From positions 47,723-111,722 of the forward strand of contig NZ_NRTA01000013.1 of the NCBI RefSeq assembly GCF_002286735.1: a stretch of DNA of 64,000 nucleotides, given 5' to 3'. Below, piece after piece: positions 27,203 to 38,421 of this stretch; the stretch's first letter is position 1; each line of letters begins with the position of its first letter. The notes beneath the pieces are model-generated. The model saw only the letters and a program-made list of their open reading frames with translations. It was not told the DNA's origin and made no database searches. Position numbers and translations under genes: made by a program. The stretch comes from Leptolyngbya sp. BC1307 (GTDB lineage Bacteria > Cyanobacteriota > Cyanobacteriia > Phormidesmidales > Phormidesmidaceae).

Positions 27203-28279
27203 ATGAGCAAAATTGTCGTCGGTTTATCGGGCGGGGTAGATAGCTCTGTCGCAGCAGCCACCCTCCATAACCAGGGTCACGAAGTCACTGGCCTCACCCT
27301 CTGGCTAATGAAAGGTAAAGGCCAGTGCTGCTCGGAAGGCATGACTGATGCTGCCAAGCTCTGCGAAGATCTGGGAATTGACTATAAAGTCGTTGACTCC
27401 CGCGAAGTCTTTGAGCGCAATATTGTCAACTACCTGGTAGAAGGCTACGCCCAAGGCGTCACGCCCCTACCCTGCTCGCAGTGCAACAGCACCGTCAAAT
27501 TTGGCCCCATGCTCAGCTACGCCATTGACGAACTCGGCGCTGACTATATTGCCACCGGTCACTACGCCCGCATCACCCAAAACGCCGAAACCGGACGCTA
27601 CGAGCTTCGCCGCGCGGTAGATCGCAATAAAGACCAGTCTTATTTTCTCTACGACTTAAGCCAGGCGCAGCTAGCCGCCACCCAGTTCCCCTTGGGCGAA
27701 AAAACCAAGCCTCAAACCCGAGAGATGGCCGCTAGCTTAGGACTGCATACTGCCGATAAACCAGAAAGCCAGGATCTCTGTTTAGTCGAGCAGCACGGCT
27801 CGATGAAAACGTTTCTCGATAAATATCTGGCCCCCAAACCCGGAGACATTGTCGATCCAGCCGGAAAAATTCTTGGTCAGCATGACGGCATTCACCACTA
27901 CACCATCGGCCAGCGTAAGGGCTTAGGCATCGCAGCGCCCAATCCGCTCTATGTAATTGGGCTGGATGTTGGGCGCAATCAGGTTGTCGTGGGGGAGCGC
28001 GACAGTGTGACCGCGCCTAGCTGCACCGCCCACCGGGTGAACTGGGTATCTATTGCGCCGCCAGCAGGGCCAATCTCAGCCGAGGTGCAAATCCGCTACC
28101 GGGCCGCTGCTGTTGGCGCAACGATTGTTCCAGGACACAGCGCAGACGGTACAGACCGTGTAAAAATAATTTTTGATGAGCCGCAGTTTGGGGTAACCCC
28201 CGGACAGGCCGCTGTCTGGTATGAAAGAGGAGGACGGGTGCTGGGGGGCGGTATTATCGAGCCCATACATTCGGCTTGA
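27203..28279 (+). CDS. mnmA: tRNA 2-thiouridine(34) synthase MnmA
   Basis: 358 aa from ATG 27203; a GTG at 27185 would add six hydrophobic residues (FPFIF) not usual in the family. The PP-loop [11 protein letters not shown] binds ATP; the catalytic cysteines are in PLPCSQCNS and in ESQDLCLV. MnmA adenylates and thiolates U34 in the wobble position of Glu, Gln and Lys tRNAs, using sulfur relayed from cysteine desulfurase. Later marks are [17 protein letters not shown] [13 protein letters not shown] and the C-terminal [10 protein letters not shown]. sat follows 60 bp downstream, so sulfur metabolism genes are adjacent. Confidence 0.96.
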   Translation: MSKIVVGLSGGVDSSVAAATLHNQGHEVTGLTLWLMKGKGQCCSEGMTDAAKLCEDLGIDYKVVDSREVFERNIVNYLVEGYAQGVTPLPCSQCNSTVKFGPMLSYAIDELGADYIATGHYARITQNAETGRYELRRAVDRNKDQSYFLYDLSQAQLAATQFPLGEKTKPQTREMAASLGLHTADKPESQDLCLVEQHGSMKTFLDKYLAPKPGDIVDPAGKILGQHDGIHHYTIGQRKGLGIAAPNPLYVIGLDVGRNQVVVGERDSVTAPSCTAHRVNWVSIAPPAGPISAEVQIRYRAAAVGATIVPGHSADGTDRVKIIFDEPQFGVTPGQAAVWYERGGRVLGGGIIEPIHSA

Positions 28280-28339
28280 GCCCATGAAACCCCTGTCAAA
28301 CACCGACGTATCAGATAGAAACCATTGAGGAAGAATCCC

Positions 28340-29509
28340 TTGAGTACAGTGAAAGACGCCATTGCTGCCCACGGCGGTACGCTAATCAACCGCCTGGCCA
28401 GCCCCCAGCAAAAGCAAGACTTTTTGAGTAAGGCAGACAGCCTCCCCCGCGTTACCCTTGACCTCCGCGCCGCCTCAGACTTGGTGATGATTGCCATCGG
28501 TGGCTTTAGCCCGCTAACTGGCTTTATGGCCCAGGCTGACTATGATCCCGTCGTTACCGATATGCGATTGGCCAGCGGTTTGCCCTGGTCGGTACCGGTG
28601 ACGCTGTCGGTCAGTGAAGCCGTTGCCGAGCCGCTGACAATTGGCCGGTTAGTGCGATTGGACGATGAGACCGGTCGCTTCATTGGCGTGCTAGAACTTA
28701 GCGAAAAGTATACCTACGACAAGAAAAAAGAGGCGGTCAACGTCTACCGTACCGATGAAGATAAGCACCCTGGGGTAAAAGTTGTCTATGACCAGGGGCC
28801 GATAAACCTGGCTGGCGACGTGTGGCTGCTTGAGCGCGACGCCCATCCGCTGTTTCCCGACTATCAGATTGACCCGGCAGACTCGCGGCAGTTGTTTCGC
28901 GATCGCGGCTGGCAAACCATCGTCGGCTTCCAAACCCGCAACCCGATTCACCGGGCGCATGAGTACATTCAAAAGTGCGCGCTAGAAACTGTAGACGGTC
29001 TGTTTTTACACCCGCTAGTCGGCGCGACTAAGAGCGACGACATTCCCGCAGATGTGCGCATGCGCTGCTACGAGATCATGATGGAGCACTACTTCCCCCA
29101 AGATCGGGTGATCCTGGCGATTAATCCTTCGGCAATGCGTTACGCTGGCCCTCGGGAAGCGATTTTTCACGCCCTGATTCGTAAAAACTACGGCTGCACT
29201 CACTTTATTGTGGGCCGCGACCATGCAGGTGTCGGTGACTACTACGGTACCTATGACGCTCAGGCTATCTTTAATGAATTCGATCCTGGGGAACTGGGGA
29301 TCACGCCCATGAAGTTTGAGCACGCCTTTTACTGCACGCGCACTGGTACGATGGCAACCACTAAAACCAGTCCGAGCAAGCCCGAGGAGCGCATTCACCT
29401 CTCGGGCACCAAAGTGCGAGCGCTGCTGAGAGAAGGCAAAATGCCGCCGCCGGAGTTTTCTCGTCCGGAAGTGGCCAAGGAGCTAGCTCGGGCGATGCAG
29501 ACTGCCTGA
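28340..29509 (+). CDS. sat: Sulfate adenylyltransferase (ATP sulfurylase)
   Basis: 389 aa when started at TTG 28340, which lies 6 bp after GAGGAAG (28327-28333); a second TTG at 28325 would lie ahead of that ribosome site. The length equals that of related cyanobacterial enzymes as I recall them. Catalytic motif [11 protein letters not shown] binds ATP and sulfate, with the later [13 protein letters not shown] and the C-terminal [12 protein letters not shown]. It makes adenosine 5'-phosphosulfate from sulfate and ATP, the first step of sulfate assimilation. The single-domain form without an APS kinase domain is the bacterial and plant plastid type. Confidence 0.96.
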   Translation: MSTVKDAIAAHGGTLINRLASPQQKQDFLSKADSLPRVTLDLRAASDLVMIAIGGFSPLTGFMAQADYDPVVTDMRLASGLPWSVPVTLSVSEAVAEPLTIGRLVRLDDETGRFIGVLELSEKYTYDKKKEAVNVYRTDEDKHPGVKVVYDQGPINLAGDVWLLERDAHPLFPDYQIDPADSRQLFRDRGWQTIVGFQTRNPIHRAHEYIQKCALETVDGLFLHPLVGATKSDDIPADVRMRCYEIMMEHYFPQDRVILAINPSAMRYAGPREAIFHALIRKNYGCTHFIVGRDHAGVGDYYGTYDAQAIFNEFDPGELGITPMKFEHAFYCTRTGTMATTKTSPSKPEERIHLSGTKVRALLREGKMPPPEFSRPEVAKELARAMQTA

Positions 29510-29581
29510 GCCTGCCCAAGATTGCCTTAATGCAGGCAGCGACAAACGTTAGATGAACGATTCGATAGGGGGTGAGGTCTG

Positions 29582-31915
29582 GTGGGTTTGAGCCGACGAG
29601 CGTTTTTTCAAAAAACTGGCGCAGTGGTTACCGCTTTGGGCCTCACCGAGCTAGCGATCGCGCTGGGCATTCCGCCGCAGGCAAAAGCTTACGGCCAGGC
29701 ATTGGCGCAGTCAGCAGGGCGTAAGCTAGCTCTACTGATTGGGATCGATAACTATCCGGCTGAGGCGCTGTCTCTCGACCCGTCAGCCCGTCAGCTGGGT
29801 AAGCTGGCGGGCTGCGTGACGGATGTAGCGCTGCAAAGGGAGCTGCTGATCCATCGCTTTGGCTTTTTGCCTGAGGATATTGTCTGCTTAACAAACGGCC
29901 AAGCGACACGAACCGGGATTTATCAGGCGTTTGTTGACCACCTTTACAACCAAGCAACCGCAGGCGATGTCGTCGTCTTTCACTTCAGTGGCTATGGCGC
30001 TGAAGTGCGGTTTGAAGATTCGCCTGAGGGCGAGACGGTGCGATCGCTCGTGCCGATTGACGGTCTGCTGCCGACCGAAACCCGCCCAGCTCTGAACGAT
30101 ATTTCTGAAGCCGAGCTAAAATCTCTGCTACAGCAGCTCAAAACCAAGCGCATTACCACTGTTTTAGATGCCGGGTTTGTCGATATGCCGGTGCCGCTCT
30201 CGGGAGGACTGCGATCGCGTGCCCGCTCGGCCATTGCCACCGGTCAGCTACCGGCCCCTTTTCCACTATTAGAAAAAGCCCGACCGGCCAAGAAGTCAGC
30301 TTTTCCGGGGGTGTTGCTGCGCGGCGCAGACCTAGACAATGTGGTGCTAGAGCGGCAGTGGAATGGGTTTAATGCCGGGGCCTTTACCTACGTGCTCAGC
30401 CAGTATTTGTGGTCAGCGCCAGCGCCGGTAACGGTGGGGCAAACGCTGGGGCGATCGCATGAAACCCTGGTGCGCTGGGGCGGCAGCAATCAGCAGCCCA
30501 ATGTTAGTGGCAACCGCAATCCGGCCCTGCAAAAAAGCTCAGAGAGCACCGCGCCAGTTTATGATACGCCCATTCTTGAGGGCACCCGGGGCGAAGGGGT
30601 GATCAAATCGGTCAACTCCGACGGCAAGTCCGTCACGCTATGGTTAGGGGGGCTACCGCCGCGAGTGCTGGAATACCTCTCACCGGCATCTGTCTTAACC
30701 TGCGCTGACCGGCGGCTGCGGCTGCGATCGCGCGAGGGACTGATAGGTAAAGCCAATCTCATCTATTCGCCACAGGCGACGCCAGTTCAGCCCGGCGACC
30801 CGGTCTTCGAGGATGTCCGAACGCTGCCCAAAAGCATCGATCTGGTCGTTGCGCTCGACAGCCGCCTGGAGCGGATTGAGCGAGTAGATGCGACCAGTGC
30901 CCTGTCGTCTTTAGCCTTTGTCAGCTCTACTTCCGATACGGAGCTACCGGCTGACTGTCTGCTGGGTAAGCCCTTAGCTCGGAGCCCGGAGACCTTGACG
31001 GCCAGTCTGCATCCCGCCAAGCCCAATCAGCAGCAAAGGCGCGCTGCCAGTCTATCTCCCGAAGGGATCGTATCGGACAGGGCAGCGACCGTAGCTCAGA
31101 TCGTCAGTGACGAACCTGCCGCCCCCCCCGAGCCCAGGGGCTCATCGGGATATGGGTTGTTTTCTTTGACGCGATCGCTCATTCCAGGCACTTTAGCCCT
31201 GCAAGACGAAGCTATTAAACCAGCAGTGACCCGGCTAACACCCAAGCTACAGGCACTACTTGCGCTAAAAATGCTGCGCCTAAGTGAGAATAGGGCGGCT
31301 TCGCGACTGCCCATCAGAGTGACGCTAGAAACTGCTGATCCGCAAGAGGTAGTGCTGAGCCACCAAACGCTGCGCTCAGTTCAGCCCATGAGGCAGCGGA
31401 GCAATCCCTTGAGTAAAGATGGCTTTGCGCCCGAGGTGCCAGTAGGAAGCCGGGTGCGCTACCGGTTGTTCAACGACAGCGAAGAGCCCCTGTACTACAC
31501 GCTGATCAATGTAGACCCCAGAGAGCGACTGTCGGCCTTTTGTCCGGTCAGAGATCTGTCTGCCCCTTCTCCAGAAGCTGAAAGAACAGTAGAAATTGCT
31601 GGCATTGCTGCCACAACCATTGCCCCCGGCAGCTCGGTAGCCATTCCCAGCGCCGAGCTAGACTGGGCGGTGGAGGCACCTCCTGGGCCAGTAGAAACCT
31701 ATGTGGTGTGCAGCACTTTACCGCTTACTCGCACCTTCAACACGTTGCTTATCGCTTCAGCCAACAGCGGCAGTCAGCGCATCAGTCCCTTACCTGACCC
31801 CCTAAAGATGGTCGAGGCCCTGCTCACCGACATTAGCCAGAACAGCAGCGACGACGTTTACACGCTAGATGCTTCTAAATGGGCTACGCTCAACTTCGCT
31901 TATCAGGCGGTGTAA
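29582..31915 (+). CDS. Pseudo-orthocaspase with Tat signal and DUF4384-like C-terminus
   Basis: 777 aa, GTG start. SRRAFFQKTGAVVTALGL is a twin-arginine signal, so the folded protein should be exported. The caspase-like domain (about 46-290) begins LALLIGIDNYP, and has VVFHFSGYGAEV, where the catalytic His of SGHG is Tyr 138, and TVLDAGFVD, where the catalytic Cys of DAC is Gly 198. It is therefore not expected to be a protease. The second half has Ser/Pro-rich linkers, then at about 615-720 VGSRVRYRLFNDSEEPLYYTL, IDP-like INVDPRERLSAFCP and IAPGSSVAIPSAELDW, which resemble DUF4384, a family often joined to caspase-like domains. Role unknown; exported dead caspases suggest binding or signalling. 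Confidence 0.86.
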   Translation: MGLSRRAFFQKTGAVVTALGLTELAIALGIPPQAKAYGQALAQSAGRKLALLIGIDNYPAEALSLDPSARQLGKLAGCVTDVALQRELLIHRFGFLPEDIVCLTNGQATRTGIYQAFVDHLYNQATAGDVVVFHFSGYGAEVRFEDSPEGETVRSLVPIDGLLPTETRPALNDISEAELKSLLQQLKTKRITTVLDAGFVDMPVPLSGGLRSRARSAIATGQLPAPFPLLEKARPAKKSAFPGVLLRGADLDNVVLERQWNGFNAGAFTYVLSQYLWSAPAPVTVGQTLGRSHETLVRWGGSNQQPNVSGNRNPALQKSSESTAPVYDTPILEGTRGEGVIKSVNSDGKSVTLWLGGLPPRVLEYLSPASVLTCADRRLRLRSREGLIGKANLIYSPQATPVQPGDPVFEDVRTLPKSIDLVVALDSRLERIERVDATSALSSLAFVSSTSDTELPADCLLGKPLARSPETLTASLHPAKPNQQQRRAASLSPEGIVSDRAATVAQIVSDEPAAPPEPRGSSGYGLFSLTRSLIPGTLALQDEAIKPAVTRLTPKLQALLALKMLRLSENRAASRLPIRVTLETADPQEVVLSHQTLRSVQPMRQRSNPLSKDGFAPEVPVGSRVRYRLFNDSEEPLYYTLINVDPRERLSAFCPVRDLSAPSPEAERTVEIAGIAATTIAPGSSVAIPSAELDWAVEAPPGPVETYVVCSTLPLTRTFNTLLIASANSGSQRISPLPDPLKMVEALLTDISQNSSDDVYTLDASKWATLNFAYQAV

Positions 31916-31930
31916 AGGCGCTCCAAAACA

Positions 31931-34627
31931 TCAGTCCGAGGCTACGGTTACCTCTTTTTTCTCTGTTTCATCTGTCTTCGCAGCGGGCTCTACTTCAGGC
32001 GCGGCGGGCTTGACGCCAAAGTTCAGCTCACCTGACTTATTCACGTCGATCATCACCGTACTGCCTTCGCTAAAGGTGTTCTCTAAAATCAGCGTGGCAA
32101 TCGGATTTTCTAGCTCGCGCTGAATGGCTCGCTTCAGCGGGCGAGCACCATAGGCCGGGTCGTAACCGGCGTCGGCAACGTGGTCGATAGCAGCTTCTGA
32201 CATCTCCAGCGTAATCTTCTGGTCAGACAGCAGCCGGTGAATGCGCTTGAGCTGAATGGTGATGATGCTGCGCAGCTCTTTTTTGGTGAGGGCATGGAAG
32301 AGAATCAGGTCATCAATGCGATTGAGAAACTCGGGGCGAAAGTGCGATCGCAGCGCTCCCAATACCAAAACCTGCATTTCTTCAAACTGAGCGTCATCGC
32401 CCGCCACATCTAAAATGTGCTCACTGCCGATATTACTCGTCATCACAATCACGGTGTTACGAAAATCTACCGTGCGCCCTTGCGAGTCGGTAATTCGCCC
32501 ATCGTCTAATACCTGTAGCAAAATGTTGAAGACATCGGCATGGGCCTTTTCAACTTCGTCTAGCAGGACAACAGAATAAGGACGACGGCGCACTGCTTCG
32601 GAGAGCTGTCCGCCCTCTTCGTAGCCGACATATCCAGGCGGCGCGCCCACCAGGCGCGAGACGGAGTTTTTCTCCATGTATTCCGACATATCCAGGCGAA
32701 TTAACGCCTCTTCAGTGTCGAATAAAAAGGCAGCCAGGGCGCGGGCCAGCTCAGTTTTACCCACACCCGTTGGCCCCATAAAGAGAAATGAACCAATGGG
32801 CCTGCCAGGGTCTTTCATGCCAGCTCTCGCTCGCCGAATTGCCGCTGCAACGGCGGTGACCGCTTCCGACTGCCCAATCACCCGCTGATGCAAATGGCTC
32901 TCTAACTGCAACAGCTTTTGCCGCTCAGATTCCATCAACCGGTTGACCGGGATGCCGGTCCAGCGAGCGACAATCTCAGCGATATCGGCCTCGGTTACCT
33001 GCTCTTTGAGCATGGTCAGGCCCTTAGCCTGCATGGCTTGTAGGTTGACATCGTGTTCTTCAAGTTCGCGCTGAATAGCTTCTAGTCGGCCATATTTGAG
33101 CTGAGCGGCGCGTTCTAGATCGTTGGCCCGCTCAGCTTGATTCATTCGCAAGCGGGTGCGTTCCTCTTCTTCTTTCAGCTCATTAATAGCGCTGAGAGTT
33201 TCTTTCTCAGCGTGCCACTGTTCGTCGAGTATTTTCTGTTCTTTTGAGAGGGATTCGATCTCTTCTTTGAGTCGGGTAAGCCGCTGGCGAGAGGTTTTAT
33301 TCGCCGATCCGGCAGTCTCTTCGCTTTCTAAAGAGAGTTTCTCCATCTCTAGCTGCATCAGCCGCCGGTCAATAGTTTCTAGCTCCTCAGGCTTGGAGTC
33401 GATCTCCATTTTCAGCTTGGCAGCGGCTTCGTCAATGAGATCAATGGCTTTGTCGGGGAGGAAGCGATCGCTGATATACCGATCTGACAGCGCCGCCGCC
33501 GCCACCAGCGCCGAATCTAAAATGGTTACCCCGTGATGCACTTCGTAGCGCTCTTTCAATCCGCGTAAAATCGACACGGCATCTTCGACACTCGGCTGAC
33601 CGACATACACCTGCTGAAAGCGTCGCTCTAGGGCCGTGTCTTTTTCGATGTATTTACGATACTCATCGAGCGTACTCGCCCCGATGCAGCGCAGCCCGCC
33701 TCGCGCCAGCATGGGCTTAAGCAGATTGCTGGCGTCTACATTGTTCTGACCTGCGCCTGCCCCAACGACCGTATGCAGCTCGTCGATGAACATGACAATC
33801 TGTCCGCCCGAATCAGTGACTTCTTTCAGCACCGAACGCAGCCGATCTTCAAATTCACCCCTGTATTTAGCTCCGGCAATCAAGCTGCCTACATCTAGGG
33901 AGATTAGCGTGCGGTTTTTGAGCGATTCGGGCACGTCACCATTGATGATGCGCTGAGCTAAGGCTTCGGCGATCGCAGTTTTCCCCACCCCCGGTTCACC
34001 AATCAGCACCGGATTATTCTTCGTGCGCCGTGAGAGCACATGGATTACCCGGCGAATTTCCTCATCGCGGCCAATCACCGGGTCGAGTCTGCCGCTGCGG
34101 GCCTCTTCAGTCAGATCGCGGCCATATTTATTGAGAGAGGGATAGTCACTGTCAGCGCTCTGGTCAATCGTCTTCTCGCCACCGTCTCGCAGCGCCTGGA
34201 TCGCCTTCATGATGTGAGACGTATCCACATCAAAGCCGCGCAATAGCCGGCGACCGATCCGCTCGTCTTCTACAAAGCCGACCAGCAAGTGCTCTAGCGA
34301 AATTAGCTCATCTTGCAGGTTAAGCCGCGCCCCATCTGCCGCATCCAGCATTCGATCCAGGCTTTGCCCCAGATATAGATTGCTATCGACAGCGACTCGC
34401 ACCCGTGCCTGCCGCTTGGCAAATACCTCTAGCTCCTGCAAAATCTGCTCAGGAGAGAGACCCGCTTTGATCAAAATGGTGTCAGTGAGCCCTGACTGCT
34501 CCAGCATGGCCAGCGTCACATGCTCCACCTCCAGATACTGCTGCCGAAAACGGCGGGCCACATCTTGGGCCTCAACGATGGCATCCCAGGCTTTGTCGGT
34601 AAATTTATCTGGATCGGTTGGCTGCAT
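31931..34627 (-). CDS. clpB: ATP-dependent disaggregase ClpB
   Basis: 898 aa. Order: N-terminal double Clp domain ([20 protein letters not shown]; 5-150), AAA-1 with Walker A GEPGVGKT and [11 protein letters not shown], a coiled-coil middle domain (about 410-540), AAA-2 with Walker [22 protein letters not shown] and a C-terminal D2-small domain. ClpB extracts proteins from aggregates with DnaK in the cytoplasm and gives heat tolerance. A Glu/Lys/Ala tail follows residue 870 ([15 protein letters not shown]). Cyanobacteria often have two clpB genes (BI and BII); I cannot place this one. No CIRCE element (TTAGCACTC repeats) lies upstream (34628-34789). Confidence 0.95.
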   Translation of the reverse strand: MQPTDPDKFTDKAWDAIVEAQDVARRFRQQYLEVEHVTLAMLEQSGLTDTILIKAGLSPEQILQELEVFAKRQARVRVAVDSNLYLGQSLDRMLDAADGARLNLQDELISLEHLLVGFVEDERIGRRLLRGFDVDTSHIMKAIQALRDGGEKTIDQSADSDYPSLNKYGRDLTEEARSGRLDPVIGRDEEIRRVIHVLSRRTKNNPVLIGEPGVGKTAIAEALAQRIINGDVPESLKNRTLISLDVGSLIAGAKYRGEFEDRLRSVLKEVTDSGGQIVMFIDELHTVVGAGAGQNNVDASNLLKPMLARGGLRCIGASTLDEYRKYIEKDTALERRFQQVYVGQPSVEDAVSILRGLKERYEVHHGVTILDSALVAAAALSDRYISDRFLPDKAIDLIDEAAAKLKMEIDSKPEELETIDRRLMQLEMEKLSLESEETAGSANKTSRQRLTRLKEEIESLSKEQKILDEQWHAEKETLSAINELKEEEERTRLRMNQAERANDLERAAQLKYGRLEAIQRELEEHDVNLQAMQAKGLTMLKEQVTEADIAEIVARWTGIPVNRLMESERQKLLQLESHLHQRVIGQSEAVTAVAAAIRRARAGMKDPGRPIGSFLFMGPTGVGKTELARALAAFLFDTEEALIRLDMSEYMEKNSVSRLVGAPPGYVGYEEGGQLSEAVRRRPYSVVLLDEVEKAHADVFNILLQVLDDGRITDSQGRTVDFRNTVIVMTSNIGSEHILDVAGDDAQFEEMQVLVLGALRSHFRPEFLNRIDDLILFHALTKKELRSIITIQLKRIHRLLSDQKITLEMSEAAIDHVADAGYDPAYGARPLKRAIQRELENPIATLILENTFSEGSTVMIDVNKSGELNFGVKPAAPEVEPAAKTDETEKKEVTVASD

Positions 34628-34789
34628 GAGGGAGAGGATTAGGAGCGGGATAGCGCGGTCAAGGAAGAGATTCTTATCTCGTTTAGAGAGGCAAGGCTAA
34701 AGCAGAGAATTGTTAAGCCCACTCAGTATTGCAGTATAGCAACCGAACGGTCGCCGCATCCGACACACCACCCAGCCTACCGACCCAAT

Positions 34790-35176
34790 CTACCCTCGGC
34801 CTTCAATTAGTTCTACCTTATAGCCGTCGGGGTCTTCGACAAAGGCAATCACCGTCGTGCCGTGCTTCATCGGGCCGGGCTCGCGGGTGACTTTGCCGCC
34901 TTGCTGTCGGATGGCTTCGCAGGTGCTGTAAATGTCATCGACGCCGAGCGCAATATGGCCGTAGGCGTCGCCGAGATCGTAGCTATCAGTGTCCCAATTG
35001 TGGGTTAGCTCTAGCACGCTGTGATCGGCTTCATCGCCGTAGCCGACAAAGGCATTCGTGAATTTGCCGCCTGGGTAGTCTTTTTGGCGCAGTAGCTTCA
35101 TGCCGAGCACTTCGCAGTAAAAGGCTAGGGATTTCTCCAAATCGCCGACTCGGAGCATGGTATGTAATAAGCGCAT
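34790..35176 (-). CDS. gloA: Lactoylglutathione lyase (glyoxalase I)
   Basis: 128 aa from ATG 35176 (the frame is open ten codons further, but [16 protein letters not shown] is the usual start). GAGAGGA stands about 9 bp before the ATG on the minus strand. The two betaalphabetabetabeta halves are seen, with metal and glutathione residues in [30 protein letters not shown] and [11 protein letters not shown]. It isomerises the hemithioacetal of methylglyoxal and glutathione to lactoylglutathione in the cytoplasm, removing a toxic by-product of triose phosphates. Divergent from eno. Confidence 0.95.
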   Translation of the reverse strand: MRLLHTMLRVGDLEKSLAFYCEVLGMKLLRQKDYPGGKFTNAFVGYGDEADHSVLELTHNWDTDSYDLGDAYGHIALGVDDIYSTCEAIRQQGGKVTREPGPMKHGTTVIAFVEDPDGYKVELIEGRG

Positions 35177-35250
35177 TGTACTGATCCTCTCGTTGTGCCG
35201 TATCATTTTCCTGATGGAAAACGAAACTTCTTTAAGAATAATAGGCGTGA

Positions 35251-36543
<1,293 letters not shown>

Positions 36544-36686
36544 CACTAGCTGTAACTCTATGCTAAGCAAACCGTCCTTAATCTTGAACGGGTCTTCGTG
36601 AGACTGTAGGCTAGCTTCAGTGAGAAGGCAGCTCATAGATAAGCGACCACAGCTTGTCTAAATTCTGCTATCGAACTGGTGGAATC

Positions 36687-37628
36687 ATGCGTACAAGCTC
36701 ACAGATCACAACTTCGCTGGTAATAGCACTAGGTTCTACTTTGGTAACTGCTCAAGCTGCCAGCGCCCAGCCGCCTACCGGGCAGGTTCTAGGCATTGAA
36801 GCAGATGGTGACGGCTGCGCTGTCACGCTGGTCACTGGGATCGATCAGTTGCTGAACGGCAGGGTCGATAGCGATACCTGCACGCAGCTTTCAGCGGGCA
36901 GTGAGATTCAGTTCACGCCCGCACTGACGCAAGTAGAGGTACTGCCGTCACCAACCGTCGCGACGGTAACTGAGCTGGTAGCAGGTGATCGCGCTTGCTA
37001 TGTAAACCTGGTAGACGCGAACGACAAAACAACGACTCAGTTCGCTAATTTTGACCTATGCGAACAAGATCTCGTCGGCGCGCAGGTTCGGCTGACTTAT
37101 GAAACTGGCAACATTATTGCCTTCTCTTGCGAGGGAGATATCGAATGCGGCAGATCGGACAGGGCTATTTTGATTTCTCAAGCAGAGGTGATTAGCAGAC
37201 CGACACCGACTGCTCAGCCAACCGTTGGCAGTTTGCCGGATGGCAACTATCGCTATTGGAGTGGGTCAAGCAATAATGCGGTGGTCTCTGACCAAGAGCT
37301 GCTAGCTAATGGCGGCGTGACTTTTCTATTTAGTAAGCGCGGCAACAACGTTACTGGCCTATTTGGCTATGTTGATGGCGAGGCCATTTGTGTGCAGGGC
37401 CAGGTCAATGACAATGCGGTCACTGGCATTTCTGTTCAGAACTTAAGAGGTGCGAACGTTATTAGCAGCGGCGAAACTTTTAGCAACTTTGGGCCGAGCG
37501 ATCGCCTTCAAGTGCGTCGAGGCCGACAAATCAACCGGGAGACCGTGCGCTACAACAGTACGCTGCTCAATCTTGCAGGAATGAACCGAATCAATGCCGG
37601 ATCGGTGCTTCCGCCTGGAAGATGTTGA
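36687..37628 (+). CDS. Unknown secreted cysteine-containing protein
   Basis: 313 aa from ATG 36687, which follows GGTGGA; upstream codons are open but not signal-like. The signal peptide (TSLVIALGSTLVTAQAASA, cut near residue 28) directs export. Two similar domains appear to follow: one with TGQVLGIEADGDGCAVTLVTG and another with VTELVAGDRACYVNLVDA, each containing paired cysteines and LCEQDLVGAQVRLTYE-type strands, a possible internal duplication. A third part (from about 190, LPDGNYRYWSG) has a beta-rich look. I do not recognise the family. Confidence 0.6.
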   Translation: MRTSSQITTSLVIALGSTLVTAQAASAQPPTGQVLGIEADGDGCAVTLVTGIDQLLNGRVDSDTCTQLSAGSEIQFTPALTQVEVLPSPTVATVTELVAGDRACYVNLVDANDKTTTQFANFDLCEQDLVGAQVRLTYETGNIIAFSCEGDIECGRSDRAILISQAEVISRPTPTAQPTVGSLPDGNYRYWSGSSNNAVVSDQELLANGGVTFLFSKRGNNVTGLFGYVDGEAICVQGQVNDNAVTGISVQNLRGANVISSGETFSNFGPSDRLQVRRGRQINRETVRYNSTLLNLAGMNRINAGSVLPPGRC

Positions 37629-37644
37629 GACAGACCTTAGCCAA

Positions 37645-38397
37645 TCAGCTTTGAGAGCCGTAGATATAGTCGTAGTCAAAGTGGATTGCGTTGGGATGCC
37701 GCAGCACCGAAAAGCCTAGCTCGATGATTTTGTCGGCGCTAAAGGCTTCAATGATGAGCCCGATCAGGCGCTGCGGGTGAATGTCGGGCTGCTGAATGAA
37801 GTAGTCGCGACGGGCAAAGAAGGTTTTTTCATCTTTGGGAATGACAATGCCGTGACGCCTGTGCGCCTGCTGCACGGGCCGGATATATTCGCGGGTAAAG
37901 TCGTCCTGATTGGACTGCAAGTGATAGAGCCGCTCGTGCTGCTCCCAGCTCATGGCAAACAGCAGCTTGAGAATCTCAAACCCTAGAATGTAGCTCAGGA
38001 CGCTGCTGTGCTCTTGGGCGCTACCCATTAGCATTAAAGCCGTCTCTAGGTATAGATCGGGCCGCTGGCGGGCGTCTTGCACCGAGTGGACATACACCTG
38101 CCGGATATATTTTCTAACCGTATCGCTGTCGATTTCGGCCTGACTGCGAAAGCCGACTAGATGTTCGTTGACGCGCTGCCGGGTATCGGTATCATCAACG
38201 ATGCGAGAGAGCAATCCTTCGGCAGTATAGGCATCTAAAAACTCGGCCTGCTGCGCAGAAGGCGTGGCGCAGACCAAATGACACAGTGAGAGCACATACC
38301 GGCGCTGCTCCCAGGGTAAAGCTGTGAGCCAGTCTCTAGCCTCGGGCGGCAAACTCGACAACACAGGAAGGGTGCTATCTAAACTAAAGGGGCTCAC
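37645..38397 (-). CDS. Conserved cyanobacterial protein of unknown function
   Basis: 250 aa, GTG start. It is helical, with LPWEQRRYVLSLCHLVCATP, EFLDAYTAEGLLSRIVDD, VRKYIRQVYVHSVQDARQRPDLYLE, YILGFEILKLLFAMSWEQHERL and HFDYDYIYG in order (read as separate family blocks). Related proteins are widespread in cyanobacteria in my memory and have sometimes been given the label cobyrinic acid a,c-diamide synthase, but there is no P-loop or synthase motif here, so I do not use it. The gene lies 24 bp downstream of the P1B ATPase on the same strand. Confidence 0.7.
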   Translation of the reverse strand: MSPFSLDSTLPVLSSLPPEARDWLTALPWEQRRYVLSLCHLVCATPSAQQAEFLDAYTAEGLLSRIVDDTDTRQRVNEHLVGFRSQAEIDSDTVRKYIRQVYVHSVQDARQRPDLYLETALMLMGSAQEHSSVLSYILGFEILKLLFAMSWEQHERLYHLQSNQDDFTREYIRPVQQAHRRHGIVIPKDEKTFFARRDYFIQQPDIHPQRLIGLIIEAFSADKIIELGFSVLRHPNAIHFDYDYIYGSQS

Positions 38398-38421
38398 AAG
38401 GCAATCGTCCGCATTAATCCG

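Noticed and set aside
34628..34789. Heat-shock CIRCE element before clpB
   Set aside because: No TTAGCACTC inverted repeat with 9-nt spacer is present.
37645..38397. Cobyrinic acid a,c-diamide synthase label for the 250-aa protein
   Set aside because: No P-loop or glutamine-amidotransferase motif is present, so the label seems a copied error.
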